A DNA stretch of 64,000 nucleotides. It comes from Nannocystis exedens. GTDB taxonomy: Bacteria > Myxococcota_A > Polyangia > Nannocystales > Nannocystaceae. Positions 26,585-35,694 of the stretch are shown one piece after another (positions within the stretch are counted from its first letter, which is position 1; each line of letters opens with the position of its first letter). Made by a program: the position numbers and the translations under genes. Location of the stretch: positions 9,066,001-9,130,000 of the forward strand of contig NZ_NETK01000001.1 of the NCBI RefSeq assembly GCF_002343915.1, read 5' to 3'. The notes beneath the pieces are model-generated. The model was not told the DNA's origin, searched no databases, and was given only the letters and a program-made list of their open reading frames with translations.

Positions 26585-27604
26585 ATGGCACCGAAGGACA
26601 GCGACACGATCACGCGACGTCGGCTGGTCGGCACGATGAGCGCCGGGCTCGCGGCGGCGGCCGTCGCGGGCTCGGCCACCGCCGCCGCGGCGCCCGCGAG
26701 CGCCGGCGGGTCCGTGAAGACGGCCCGGCCGCAGAACCCGACCACGCAGTACCCGCGCCCGCCGTTCCCGGCGCAGCCGCAGCCGTGGCCAGGGCTGGCG
26801 AGCAAGATGACGCCGCGGCCGGACCACGGCGAGAAGAGCTACCGCGGGTCCGGCAGGTTGGCCGGGCGCAAGGCGCTGCTGACCGGCGGCGACTCGGGCA
26901 TCGGCCGCGCGGCGGCGATCGCCTTCGCCCGCGAGGGCGCCGACGTGGCCATCAACTATCTGCCGGCCGAGGAGTCGGACGCGCAGGAGGTGATCGCGCT
27001 GATCCGCGCCGAGGGGCGCAAGGCCGTGGCTGTCCCCGGGGACATCCGCGACGAGGCGTTCTGCAAGAGGCTGGTCGCGGCCGCGGTCGAGCAGCTCGGC
27101 GGGCTCGACATCCTCGTCAACAACGCGGCCCGACAGCAGCAGCGCAAGTCGATCCTCGAGCTGACCACCGAGGACTTCGACGCGACCTTCAAGACCAACG
27201 TGTACGCGATGTTCTGGATCACCAAGGCCGCGCTGCCGCACATGTCGGCCGGCGCGTCGATCATCAACACCGCGTCGGTACAGGCCGTCGATCCGTCGGC
27301 CAACCTCCTCGACTATGCGCAGACCAAGGCGGCGATCGTCGCCTTCTCCAAGTCGCTGGCCAAGCAGCTCGCGCCGCAGGGGATCCGCGTCAACGCGATC
27401 GCGCCCGGGCCGTTCTGGACGCCGCTGCAGCCGAGCGGCGGGCAGCCGCCGGACAAGCTGGCGAACTTCGGCGGCGACACCCCGCTCGGCCGCCCGGGCC
27501 AGCCGGCGGAGATCGCCCCGCTGTACGTGCTGCTGGCGTCGGCGGAGTCGAGCTATTGCACGGGGCAAGTGCTCGGCGCCTCCGGCGGGACCGGGAAGTT
27601 TTAA
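26585..27604 (+). CDS. Tat-exported short-chain dehydrogenase/reductase
   Basis: The protein has 339 residues from the ATG at 26585. The N-terminus TRRRLVGTMSAGLAAAAVAG is a twin-arginine signal. After a Pro-rich spacer comes the block HGEKSYRGSGRLAGRKALLT, typical of the YghA/YdaD-type SDR group. Then follow the Rossmann motif TGGDSGIGRA, NNAARQ, the catalytic Ser in INTASVQA and YAQTK (YxxxK). It ends in GQVLGASGGTGKF. SDRs of this group are NAD(P)-dependent general-stress oxidoreductases; a Tat signal fits cofactor-loaded export. The substrate is unknown. Confidence 0.9.
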   Translation: MAPKDSDTITRRRLVGTMSAGLAAAAVAGSATAAAAPASAGGSVKTARPQNPTTQYPRPPFPAQPQPWPGLASKMTPRPDHGEKSYRGSGRLAGRKALLTGGDSGIGRAAAIAFAREGADVAINYLPAEESDAQEVIALIRAEGRKAVAVPGDIRDEAFCKRLVAAAVEQLGGLDILVNNAARQQQRKSILELTTEDFDATFKTNVYAMFWITKAALPHMSAGASIINTASVQAVDPSANLLDYAQTKAAIVAFSKSLAKQLAPQGIRVNAIAPGPFWTPLQPSGGQPPDKLANFGGDTPLGRPGQPAEIAPLYVLLASAESSYCTGQVLGASGGTGKF

Positions 27605-27654
27605 AGGACAATGGGCGCCGGCGCGACCGCGCGTTCGCGTCCCAGGCCCGACCT

Positions 27655-27811
27655 GGGTCACGGACAGGGGGAGCTGCGAGCGGGCGACAGCGTGGTTTCC
27701 GCGCCGGGCCAGTTTTGGCCGTGGTAGAGCTTCGAGGGCCGCGCTCGGGTGGGCGCGGGACCTGCCGCATGCTCCGGGCGCTTCATGCACGAGTGGCTCG
27801 AGACCCACCAG
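27655..27811 (+). repeat. Dispersed intergenic repeat, copy B
   Basis: About 157 bp, about 70% identical to 5833-5995. It starts at GGTCACGGACAGG and ends at GAGACCCACCA, directly at the GTG start of the next gene, so it supplies that gene's upstream region. The identity of the repeat is unknown. Confidence 0.55.
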
Positions 27812-29493
27812 TGACGCCGAGCCGGCGCGCGTCGCTGGCCTACTTCGCCGGGACGTGGGCGCTCCTCACGGGGTTTCGCGCCCACGCGCCGCTCCACCTC
27901 GACACCGCCCGCGATCTGCTGATCGCCCGCGATTGCGTGCTCGGCGGTCCTTGCCCCGGCGCCGGGCCCCGCAGCAGCTTCGCGGGGCTGATGCAGGGCG
28001 CCACCTGGTCGCGCCTGCTCGAGCTGCGCGAGCTCCTCGGCTGGGAGCTGGCGGCGATCGAGCGCGTCGCCGACCTGCTGGTGGCGTGCGCGGCCGCCCT
28101 GGTCCCGCTGGTCGCGCGCCGCCTGGGCGCGCCCGCGAATGCGCTGACCTGGGCGCTGTGGTTCCCGCTCACGCTGTGGACGATCGGCTACCCGCGGCTG
28201 TGGAACCCGACGCCGTGGCCGCTGGCGCTGGTGCTGACATTCCTCGGCTTGCTGCACGGGGTGCGCACCGGCGGCGCCCCGGCGCTGGTCGCCGCCGCGG
28301 CCGCGCTGGCGCTGGCGGTCGACATCCACGTCGGCGCCGCGGTGCTGGTGCCGTTCGCGGTATTCGTGGCAGCCGCGACGGCGCGCCGGCCGGCGCTGGC
28401 GCTGCCGGCGGCGAGTCTGGTGTTCGTCGGCGCGCTCGCGGCGAGCTCGCCCGGGGCGTTCGCCGAGAACCGAGCGATCGTCGCGGCCCATGCGATGGCG
28501 GGGCTCGGCGGGCTCGTGCTGGCGCTCGCCGCCGGGCTGGCGGCGCGGCGATGGTTCGCCGGCCCCGAGCTGCGACGGGCGCGGATCGTCGCCGCGCTCG
28601 CCTGCATCTACGGTGCGGTGGTGTTGACATTGCTGTCGCGGGTCAGCGGCCACGGGCTCGACCCGCGTTACTTCGCGCCGGTGGTCACGCCGGCGGCGCT
28701 CGTCGTGAGCCTGGGGCTGAGCCCGCGGATCCCTCCCCGGGTGCGCCTCGCAATCGCGGGCCTGGTGGCGGCAGGACACGTCGGGCTGTGGGCGGCGCAG
28801 CGCGCCTTCGATCCGCAGCTCCGCCTGGTCGAGGCGGAGGCGATCGGGCGCGAGCTGTACGGCCGCGGCCTGGCGTTCGGCGACCTCTATCGCCACCTCC
28901 GCGGCCCGCGAGCGTTCGACCTGGTGTCCACGCTGGCCGCGCTCGAGCCGCCCGACGGGCGTGCAGCCGGGCACGAGACGCGCGACCTGCTGGTCGTACG
29001 CGCCGACCGCTCGGCGCTGCCCGACCCGCTGCCGGGCGACTGGCGCGTCGTGGCGCTCGAGGAGGGCCGGGTGGCGGTGATCGTGGCCGTCACGCCGACC
29101 CTCGATCTGACGCGATTCGAGGTCTGCGGCGATGCGGACGATTGCACCGCGATCGCCGTCGACGTCGCGCGCTTCGCCCAGGGCCCCGGCATGCAGTGGG
29201 CCGCGCGCGCCCACGCCGGGCTCGCCGACCTGTCGCGGCGATTCGCCGGCGCGACCGCGGGTCACTATCGGATCCGCCGCCGGCTCACCGAGCCGCTGCC
29301 ACGAATCGCGCTGTTCCGCGACGATTGCCGGCGCTGGCAGCTCGACGCCGGCGAGCCCGCGGAGGTGGTGGCATTCACCGTGACGCCCGGTCCGCGCTGC
29401 CGCTGGTGGCTGCCGCCGCTGGTCGAGGTCGATGTGCGCGATCTCGCGCTGTCCTCGCTGGTGGCGGCGGCGGGCGGGGATTGGCCGCTTTGA
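27811..29493 (+). CDS. Polytopic membrane protein (GT39-like)
   Basis: The protein has 560 residues from a GTG at 27811. About eight to ten hydrophobic helices lie between residues 5 and 340 (for example VAAAAALALAVDIHVGAAVL and AMAGLGGLVLALAAGLAARR). A soluble C-terminal domain (about 350-560) follows, with LDLTRFEVCGDADDC, and paired Cys near the end (RDDCRRW, GPRCRWW). LDTARD in the first loop is in the position of the catalytic Asp of dolichyl-phosphate-mannose-type GT-C glycosyltransferases, so an ArnT/GT39-like role is possible. That is inference only. The dispersed repeat ends exactly at its start codon. Confidence 0.7.
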   Translation: MTPSRRASLAYFAGTWALLTGFRAHAPLHLDTARDLLIARDCVLGGPCPGAGPRSSFAGLMQGATWSRLLELRELLGWELAAIERVADLLVACAAALVPLVARRLGAPANALTWALWFPLTLWTIGYPRLWNPTPWPLALVLTFLGLLHGVRTGGAPALVAAAAALALAVDIHVGAAVLVPFAVFVAAATARRPALALPAASLVFVGALAASSPGAFAENRAIVAAHAMAGLGGLVLALAAGLAARRWFAGPELRRARIVAALACIYGAVVLTLLSRVSGHGLDPRYFAPVVTPAALVVSLGLSPRIPPRVRLAIAGLVAAGHVGLWAAQRAFDPQLRLVEAEAIGRELYGRGLAFGDLYRHLRGPRAFDLVSTLAALEPPDGRAAGHETRDLLVVRADRSALPDPLPGDWRVVALEEGRVAVIVAVTPTLDLTRFEVCGDADDCTAIAVDVARFAQGPGMQWAARAHAGLADLSRRFAGATAGHYRIRRRLTEPLPRIALFRDDCRRWQLDAGEPAEVVAFTVTPGPRCRWWLPPLVEVDVRDLALSSLVAAAGGDWPL

Positions 29494-29560
29494 GCGGGGG
29501 TCGGGCAAATTCGCAAGGGTCGTCAAGTCGGGGGGCGCGGGCTGCGGTACGACTCCGGGC

Positions 29561-30487
29561 GTGAAGGCGGAGACGCAATCCTTCTACGAGGCGGCGGTGC
29601 TGCGCACGGTCGTCCAGATCTCCCGGACGCTCGACCAGGCCCTCGACCTGGCGGCGCTGGCCCGCGGGGCCGCGCTGTCGCCGTTCCACTTCCACCGGGT
29701 GTTCCGCGGGATGGTCGGCGAGACGCCGCTCGAGATGCACCGACGCCTGCGACTCGAGCGAGCCGCACGCGCGCTGCTGACGAGCGACGCCGCGGTCACG
29801 GCGATCGCGTTCGACGCCGGCTACGAGACCCATGAGGCCTTCACCCGCGCCTTTCGCCAGGCCTACGGCGTGCCGCCGTCGGCCTTCCGGCAGGGCGTCC
29901 CCGATCCGCGGACCGGCTGCGTCCGGCCGCCGCAAGCCGAGCTCGCCGCGCCCTCGGGCGTGCATTACTGCGACGACCCGACGCGCGAGCTCCATGTTCA
30001 CATCGCCACCAAGGAGTCCATCATGCAAGTCGACATCGAGACCAGGCCCGCCCTGCGGGTCGCCACCGTCACCCACATCGGTCCCTACAATCGGATCTCC
30101 GAGGCCTTCGCCCGCCTCGGGGCGCTGGCCGGGCCGGCCGGGCTGTTCGCCAGCCCGGCGGCGGCGATGGTCGCCATCTACTACGACGAGCCCGAGGTCA
30201 CCCCGCCCGAGCAGCTGCGCTCCGACGCCGGCCTGGTGGTCCCCGAGGGCGTGCCGCTGCCCGCCGGCCTCGGGGAGCAGCGCCTCCCCGCCGGCCGCTA
30301 CGCCCGGACGACCCACATCGGCCCGTACACCGAGCTCGGCGACGCGTGGTCGCGGCTGATGGGCGGATGGCTGCCGCGCAGCGGGCAGCGGGTGGGCGAG
30401 GGCCACAGCTACGAGGTGTACCGCAACGACCCCACCAACACGCCGCCCGAGCGACTCCACACCGAGCTGTACCTGCCGCTGGCGTGA
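29561..30487 (+). CDS. AraC-type regulator with GyrI-like effector domain
   Basis: The protein has 308 residues from a GTG at 29561. An AraC helix-turn-helix pair spans about 15-110 (LDLAALARGAALSPFHFHRV, AVTAIAFDAGYETHEAFTRA, ending FRQAYGVPPSAFR). A GyrI-like/AraC effector-binding domain occupies about 155-308 (VDIETRPALRVATVTHIGPY, HIGPYTELGDAWSRLMGGWL, YEVYRNDPTNTPPERLHTEL), the ligand-binding module of SoxS/Rob/BmrR-like drug sensors. It would bind small amphipathic ligands and activate a target promoter. No transporter lies next to it. Confidence 0.92.
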   Translation: MKAETQSFYEAAVLRTVVQISRTLDQALDLAALARGAALSPFHFHRVFRGMVGETPLEMHRRLRLERAARALLTSDAAVTAIAFDAGYETHEAFTRAFRQAYGVPPSAFRQGVPDPRTGCVRPPQAELAAPSGVHYCDDPTRELHVHIATKESIMQVDIETRPALRVATVTHIGPYNRISEAFARLGALAGPAGLFASPAAAMVAIYYDEPEVTPPEQLRSDAGLVVPEGVPLPAGLGEQRLPAGRYARTTHIGPYTELGDAWSRLMGGWLPRSGQRVGEGHSYEVYRNDPTNTPPERLHTELYLPLA

Positions 30488-30645
30488 TTCGTTCACGCGA
30501 GCGCGGGGGCGCGGTCCAGGGAGCGACGATCGGCGCGTGCTCGGCGACGGCGTGCGACTGCGATTGTGCCTGCGTGGAACTGGCCCGTGTCCGCGGAGGT
30601 GCGGCTGCACGAGCGTCGCCGGCGGCGAGGGCGTGAGCCCCCGGT

Positions 30646-33600
30646 TCAGCTTCCCGGACGAGGAGCGACGGTCGCGCTCGCCGGCCGCTCGGCGCGCCGC
30701 TGATTCAGCGCCAGGAGGCGCCCCAGCAGCTCGTCGGCGAACGCCGCCGGCCACTCGAGGCGAATCGTCGGTCGCGTGATTCGCCCGCTCTCGTCGCGCC
30801 GGCGAAATTCTGCCTCGGCCTGCGCGGCCAGGTCGGTCCAGCCGTAGGCCGCCAGCACGGCCCGGTCGAGCGCCGCGTGCAACTCGCGCAATTCGGCGAC
30901 GTCGCCGGCGCGGTCCTCCGGGTCGTGGAAGCGGTTGTAGAGGCTCGTCAGCCCGTGGTCGCCCGCGATCATGCAGCGGCGCCGGCATTCGTCGTAGCTG
31001 CGCCCGGCGTCGGCCAGCGCCGCGGAATGCTGCCACCCGGCGGGGAACGGGAACGTCTCGAAGCAATCGGAGGGGTTGTAGCGCGGGTCGGCCCGCAGGC
31101 TCGAGCCTTGCGTCAATGCCCACAGCTCGTGGACGCGCGACTGCAGCACCGCCAGCGACGCGTGGTCGTCGAAGGTGAATACGTTGAGGGCGTTGGTGAA
31201 CACCGCGCGCGCCTCGACCAGCGCGAAGGTGACGTACTTGGCGACCACCGGGCAGACGAGCACCCTCGCCTTGCCCGCGATCGCGCGGTACAGCCCGACG
31301 CAGGCCTCGTTGTACAGCCACCAGCGCTCGCGCCGGGCCTTGCGCTTGTCGAGGGCGCGCCGCGGCAGCACCCGCTCGCGGACGATCGCCATGCACTGCG
31401 CATACCGCTCGGCCTCGGCGAGCGAGAGCCCCGTGAAGTTGATGATGAAGCCCGCGGGCCGCTGCTGCGGCGACGCGGTGAAGGTGCTGGCGTTGAGCAC
31501 GGGCCGGATGCACGCGGCCTCGTGCGGCGCGGCGCGGATGATGGCGTCGCGCTGCTCGGCCGTCAGCAGAAAGCCGGTGCCGCCGAAGTCGACGCCCTTG
31601 TAGCTCTCCTCGGCGCGCTCGCGCAGGCGCACCGCCGTCCACGCCGCCCGCGGCCGCCGCAGGTCGGCGCCGATCTCCGCGACCACCTCGCCGTCGAGCC
31701 GGCGCTCGCCCGGATCGCCGCCCTTGGCGACGAACACGTGGGCGACGCGGACGCTGGCGCTCCCGTCCCACTCGGCGCTGCGCACCGCCTCATAAATGAT
31801 GCCTCCGGCGCGCAGCAGCGGCTCGAGCCCGGTCGCCCGCGTGTCGGCCTCGGCGATCGAATTGGTGGTGACGAACCCGAGCGCGCCGCCGCGGCGCAGC
31901 AGGGCGAACGAGCGCCGCAGGAAGTAGGCCGCGAGGTCGCTGTTGCCGTGCGAGCCCGGGTAACAGCGCAGCAGCCAGTCGCGGTAGCGGTCGCCGAACG
32001 CGCGACTGATGCGATTGCCCCAGAAGAACGGCGGGTTGCCGACGAAGCCGTCGAAGCCGGGCGGGTCGCGGGCGAACACCGCCGGGAATTCGAGCTCCCA
32101 GTGGAATGGCAGCACCGCGGGTACGCCGGCGGCGAGGCCGGCGGCGAGGCGATCGAGGACCGCGAGCGCGGTGAGGTCGCCCCGCCGGGCCGGCTCCACG
32201 GTCGCGCGGGCCAGCCGCTCGCGCTGCTCCTCGCGCCGCCGGTCGCCGTCGTGGGCGAAGAACACGGCGACCGCGGCGTCGCCGACGCGTCGCGCCCGCT
32301 CGCGCGCCGATGCATGGACGCGCTCGCCGGAGGCCGCCGGCGGGCGCGGTCGCTCGGGGCCCGACCGATGCACCCGTTCGCAGGCGCCCGGGGCAGCGGG
32401 CGGGCGCGGTGGTTCGGGGCCCGAGGAATGCGCATTGTCCGTGGCGTCCCGGGGCGTTCGCGTCCGCGCTCGGTCCGAGGAATGCACCGCGTCCGCCGTC
32501 GGCGGGCGCACCGGCTCGCCCTCCGACGAATGCACCGACGCGCCGACGGCGCGGCCGGTCGGCCCGCGCGCGTCGGGGTCCCACGAGAACGCCGCGATCT
32601 GGGCCGGGCCGAGCCCGACCAGCGCGTCGCCGCAGCGCACCGCCGCGGCCATGAAATGGCGCAGCGACCCCTCGGCGCCGGTCAGCAGCCACAGCGAAAG
32701 GCGGGTCAGATCGACGGCGCACGGGTCCTTGTCGACGCCGTACAGACAGTGCAGGGCGACCTGGCGCCGCGCCAGCGCCCCGGCGTCGTCGGCCGGCGGA
32801 ATCACCACACCGTGATCGCGCCAGGCCTGCTCGAGCCGCTCGCCGAGCTGGCGACATGCGGCCAGCAGGAACGCGCCGCAGCCGGCCGCCGGGTCGCACA
32901 GCTTCAAGTCGAGCAATTGCCCCGGCGTCGGCCGCTCGCCGAGCGCCGACAGCAAGGGTCGCAATGCAACGCGCACGATCGGGTCGGCGAGCCCGCGCGG
33001 CGTGTAGTGAGCCCCCGCCCGCCGGCGCTCCTCGCCCGGCTGCAGATACAGCGATCCCGGCGGCAGCACTTGCATCGCTCGCGCGCCCCGCCGCTCGGCG
33101 ACGGCCGCCGCCACGTCCGCGGGCGTGGTCGCGGCCGCGAGCGCCGCCTGCAGCGAGGCGTCGAGCACCCCGCCCGCGGCGGTGAACCGGCGTGCGCGCT
33201 CGGCTGGCGCATGGGACAGGAGCTCCGCCAGATCGACGACGCCCGGACGCGCGACCAGGCCCGGCCCGCGCGTGCGCAGGAGGCGGTAGTCGATCAGCGC
33301 CTCGTAGACCCCGCCGAGCGCGTCGAGGTCGAGCGCGCCGTACCAGCCGCGCGGGTCGTCCATGCCCCGCAAGGCCCGCAGGGCCCGCAGGACGGCGCCG
33401 TCGCCCGGGCCCGCGAGCAGGCGCGAAGGCTCGTCGCCGCCGAGCTCCCGCACCCGCGCGAGCAGCTCCGGCCACGCCGTCCGCCGCTGCGCGAGCGCGT
33501 CCGCATCGCCGGCAGCGTCCGCGTCGAGGCGCTCGCCGAGGCCGAACAGCGAGTCATCGGCCAACAGGCCGCGCGCCTCCGCGTGCAGGCGAAACACCGA

Positions 33601-33774
33601 CCGCGTCACCAGACCGATGAGGTCGCGCTGCAGCGGTCGGAGGTCGTCGTGCGGGGCCGTCGCGTCGGCCGGAAACCCGCCCACGAGCTCGCGGAGGGCC
33701 TGCAGCGCCATCGCGGCGAGCGCCGGCGTCGCCACGGACGCGGCGAGCGCGGTGCGTCTGCCGGAGCGGGGCAA
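30646..33774 (-). CDS. Eco57I/PglX-like N6-adenine DNA methylase, orphan
   Basis: The protein has 1042 residues from the ATG at 33774. The N-terminal helical domain has the RLHAEARGLL block seen in type IIG/PglX-like methylases, and GSLYLQPGEERRRAGAHYTP before motif I (CDPAAGCGAFLLAA, about residue 290) and GVDKDPCAVDL. A repetitive Arg/Pro/His/Ser insert (about 405-496) follows, then the catalytic NPPFFWGN (about 578), FVTTNSIAE, and a C-terminal target-recognition region. It would methylate adenine in DNA. No nuclease motif is obvious in the N-terminus, and no helicase, phosphatase or nuclease partner (BREX, DISARM, R-M) is in the window, so it looks like an orphan. Confidence 0.85.
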   Translation of the reverse strand: MPRSGRRTALAASVATPALAAMALQALRELVGGFPADATAPHDDLRPLQRDLIGLVTRSVFRLHAEARGLLADDSLFGLGERLDADAAGDADALAQRRTAWPELLARVRELGGDEPSRLLAGPGDGAVLRALRALRGMDDPRGWYGALDLDALGGVYEALIDYRLLRTRGPGLVARPGVVDLAELLSHAPAERARRFTAAGGVLDASLQAALAAATTPADVAAAVAERRGARAMQVLPPGSLYLQPGEERRRAGAHYTPRGLADPIVRVALRPLLSALGERPTPGQLLDLKLCDPAAGCGAFLLAACRQLGERLEQAWRDHGVVIPPADDAGALARRQVALHCLYGVDKDPCAVDLTRLSLWLLTGAEGSLRHFMAAAVRCGDALVGLGPAQIAAFSWDPDARGPTGRAVGASVHSSEGEPVRPPTADAVHSSDRARTRTPRDATDNAHSSGPEPPRPPAAPGACERVHRSGPERPRPPAASGERVHASARERARRVGDAAVAVFFAHDGDRRREEQRERLARATVEPARRGDLTALAVLDRLAAGLAAGVPAVLPFHWELEFPAVFARDPPGFDGFVGNPPFFWGNRISRAFGDRYRDWLLRCYPGSHGNSDLAAYFLRRSFALLRRGGALGFVTTNSIAEADTRATGLEPLLRAGGIIYEAVRSAEWDGSASVRVAHVFVAKGGDPGERRLDGEVVAEIGADLRRPRAAWTAVRLRERAEESYKGVDFGGTGFLLTAEQRDAIIRAAPHEAACIRPVLNASTFTASPQQRPAGFIINFTGLSLAEAERYAQCMAIVRERVLPRRALDKRKARRERWWLYNEACVGLYRAIAGKARVLVCPVVAKYVTFALVEARAVFTNALNVFTFDDHASLAVLQSRVHELWALTQGSSLRADPRYNPSDCFETFPFPAGWQHSAALADAGRSYDECRRRCMIAGDHGLTSLYNRFHDPEDRAGDVAELRELHAALDRAVLAAYGWTDLAAQAEAEFRRRDESGRITRPTIRLEWPAAFADELLGRLLALNQRRAERPASATVAPRPGS
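32285..32560 (-). repeat. Repetitive insert inside the methylase gene
   Basis: The minus strand encodes five imperfect copies of an (A/V)H(S/A/R)S-GPE-R-RPP unit, for example VHRSGPERPRPPAASGERVH. In DNA the GAATGCAC core recurs every 50-60 bp. The composition differs from the catalytic regions on either side, so it looks like a linker expansion. Confidence 0.7.
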
Positions 33775-33937
33775 GGGCCCGGCAGAGTATCACGAGACAG
33801 GCCGCGGTCGAGCGAGGTCGACGCGCAGCCCGAGGTCGCCGCCGGCGGTCGGCGCCAGCCACGAACGGTGCATCGAGCTGCGGTTCGTCGACGGCGACGG
33901 CGTCGTGAACGTGATGACGTTCTCCCTCTGCGGTCGC

Positions 33938-34651
33938 TCAACGATCCGCAGGGCCGCGCCTGCGTGCCACGATGAACGGTCGGCGGTCCTTGCCCTTGGT
34001 GCCGTGGTGCTCGACCGCGAGGATCTCGAGGCCGTGGCGCGTCAGGGCGGCTTGCAGGTCGGGCGCCCGGAAGCACAGCACGGGCGGGGCCTTGCCGAGC
34101 AGGCGCATCGCCGGCAAGAGCACCTTGGAGAGCAGCGGGTTCATGTCGGCGAGGCAGGGCGTCTTGGAGATGAAGAGCCCGCCGGGCGCGAGGGCGCCGA
34201 GAGCCGAGGTCAGGGCCGCGTCGAGGTCCGCGACCAGGTGCAGGACGTTGAACGCCAGGACGACGTCGTAGCAGGCCTGACCGAACACGGGGGCATCGGC
34301 GTCGGCGACCTGGAACTCGAGGTTGGGCTGCGGCCCGGCGGCGAGCTTCTCGCGGGCGATGGCGATCATCTCCGGGGACACGTCGGTGGCCACGAGGTGC
34401 CCGCAGCTCGGCGCGAGGTGCAGGGCGGTGGTGCCCGTGCCGCAGCCGATCTCGAGCACCCTGTGCGTCGGGGCGAGCAGCGCCCGCGTGCGGGCGAGCG
34501 TCGCCTCGTAGCCCGCCATGTCCGCGATCGGATCCGCGGCGTACTTGCGGGCGATCTTGTCCCAGAAGCGGGCCTTGGCCGCCGCGGGGCGGTCTGCCGT
34601 CACGGCCATGGGGGAGGAAGGAGTACGGGGGTGGACGGTCCCTGAGGTCAT
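33938..34651 (-). CDS. Class I SAM-dependent methyltransferase
   Basis: The protein has 237 residues from the ATG at 34651 (GAGG 11 bases before); 34609 is an alternative. It has YEATLARTRALLAPTHRVLE, motif I EIGCGTGTTALHL, ATDVSPEMIAIAREKL, DADAPVFGQACYDVVLAFN and LVADLDAALTSALGALAPGG (motif III), FISKTPC. The family is small-molecule methyltransferases of the UbiE/BsmB type. It is divergent from a LysR gene with 93 bp between starts, so it is the likely target of that regulator. Confidence 0.88.
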   Translation of the reverse strand: MTSGTVHPRTPSSPMAVTADRPAAAKARFWDKIARKYAADPIADMAGYEATLARTRALLAPTHRVLEIGCGTGTTALHLAPSCGHLVATDVSPEMIAIAREKLAAGPQPNLEFQVADADAPVFGQACYDVVLAFNVLHLVADLDAALTSALGALAPGGLFISKTPCLADMNPLLSKVLLPAMRLLGKAPPVLCFRAPDLQAALTRHGLEILAVEHHGTKGKDRRPFIVARRRGPADR

Positions 34652-34744
34652 GGTGGAGGCGCCTCGCGGCGTGGTGCTGGAATCCTACCCATGCAGGGCG
34701 CGAGGAAAAGTGCGGTATTTTGCAGGCCGCTTATGCATCTACGT
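34652..34744. promoter_or_regulatory. Divergent promoter region, methyltransferase / LysR
   Basis: This is the only AT-richer patch nearby and holds a dyad TGCGGTATTTTGCA (about 34710-34723), plus ATGCAT. LysR proteins usually bind a T-N11-A dyad between the divergent genes; this dyad is a plausible candidate but not proven. Confidence 0.35.
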
Positions 34745-35623
34745 ATGGATCACCTCGACTGGAACCAGCTGCGCGCCTTCCTCGAGACGGCCGAGACGGG
34801 GTCGCTCTCGGCCGCCGCGCGCAAGCTGGGCCTGACGCAGCCGACGCTGAGCCGCCAGGTGGCCGCCATCGAGCAGCGGCTGGGCGTGACCCTGTTCGAG
34901 CGCGTCGGCAAGGCCATGCTGCTCACCTCCACGGGCCTGGACTTGCTCGAGCACGCCCGCACCATGGGCAGCGCGGCCGAGGAGCTGGCGCTGGTCGCCA
35001 CCGGGCGCTCGCAGGCGGTCGAGGGCGTGGTCTCGATCTCGGCGAGCGACGCGGTGGCGGCCTACCTCCTGCCACGAGCCATCCACCGCATTCGTCAGGT
35101 CGCCCCCGGCATCGTCGTCGAGGTCGTCTCGTCGAACGCCCTCAGCGATCTACGCCGCCGCGAGTCCGACATCGCGGTTCGCCACGTGAGCCCCGACCAG
35201 CCCGATCTGATCGCGCGGCTGCTCCGCGAGGCCACGGCCAGCTTCTACGCCTCCGAGGCCTGGGTGGCGGCGCACGGCCACCCCCGCACCGCCGACGAGG
35301 CCGTGGCGCACGACTTCATCGGCGCCGACCGGTCCGGCCGCTTCCTCGAGTACCTCCGCGCCCACGGCCTCCCGCTGACGCTCGCCAACTTCCCGCTGTA
35401 CTCGGAGAACGCGGTGACCGCCTGGGAGCTGGTGCGCCAGGGTCTCGGGATCGGCGCGATGATGGACGACATCGCTCGCCTGACGCCAGGAGTGGTGCGG
35501 GTGCTCGAAGCGCTGGCCCCCGTGCGGTTTCCGATCTGGCTGGTCACCCACCGCGAGTTGCGGACCGCCCGCCGGATCCGCGTGGTGTTCGACGTGCTCG
35601 CCGAGCTCCTGACCGCGCCTTGA
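34745..35623 (+). CDS. LysR-family transcriptional regulator
   Basis: The protein has 292 residues from the ATG at 34745. The N-terminal winged helix (LRAFLETAETGSLSAAARKL, LTQPTLSRQVAAIEQRLGVT, LFERVGKAMLLTSTG) is followed by a substrate-binding domain (about 90-290) with VVSISASDAVAAYLLPRAIH and RRESDIAVRHVSPDQPDLIA, ending RVVFDVLAELLTAP. It is the typical length for the family. It is divergent from the methyltransferase at 33938-34651 and probably controls it; the co-inducer is unknown. Confidence 0.92.
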   Translation: MDHLDWNQLRAFLETAETGSLSAAARKLGLTQPTLSRQVAAIEQRLGVTLFERVGKAMLLTSTGLDLLEHARTMGSAAEELALVATGRSQAVEGVVSISASDAVAAYLLPRAIHRIRQVAPGIVVEVVSSNALSDLRRRESDIAVRHVSPDQPDLIARLLREATASFYASEAWVAAHGHPRTADEAVAHDFIGADRSGRFLEYLRAHGLPLTLANFPLYSENAVTAWELVRQGLGIGAMMDDIARLTPGVVRVLEALAPVRFPIWLVTHRELRTARRIRVVFDVLAELLTAP

Positions 35624-35694
35624 CCTCGACGCCGGGCGCGTCCGCTCCTGCGGTGCGCGAGCGGCCCCCTCGTGCACGCGGCGATCTTGGTACG

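Noticed and set aside
30877..33975. A 1,032-codon plus ORF opposite the methylase
   Set aside because: Antisense shadow; no start context and Arg/Ala/Gly/Glu composition without motifs.
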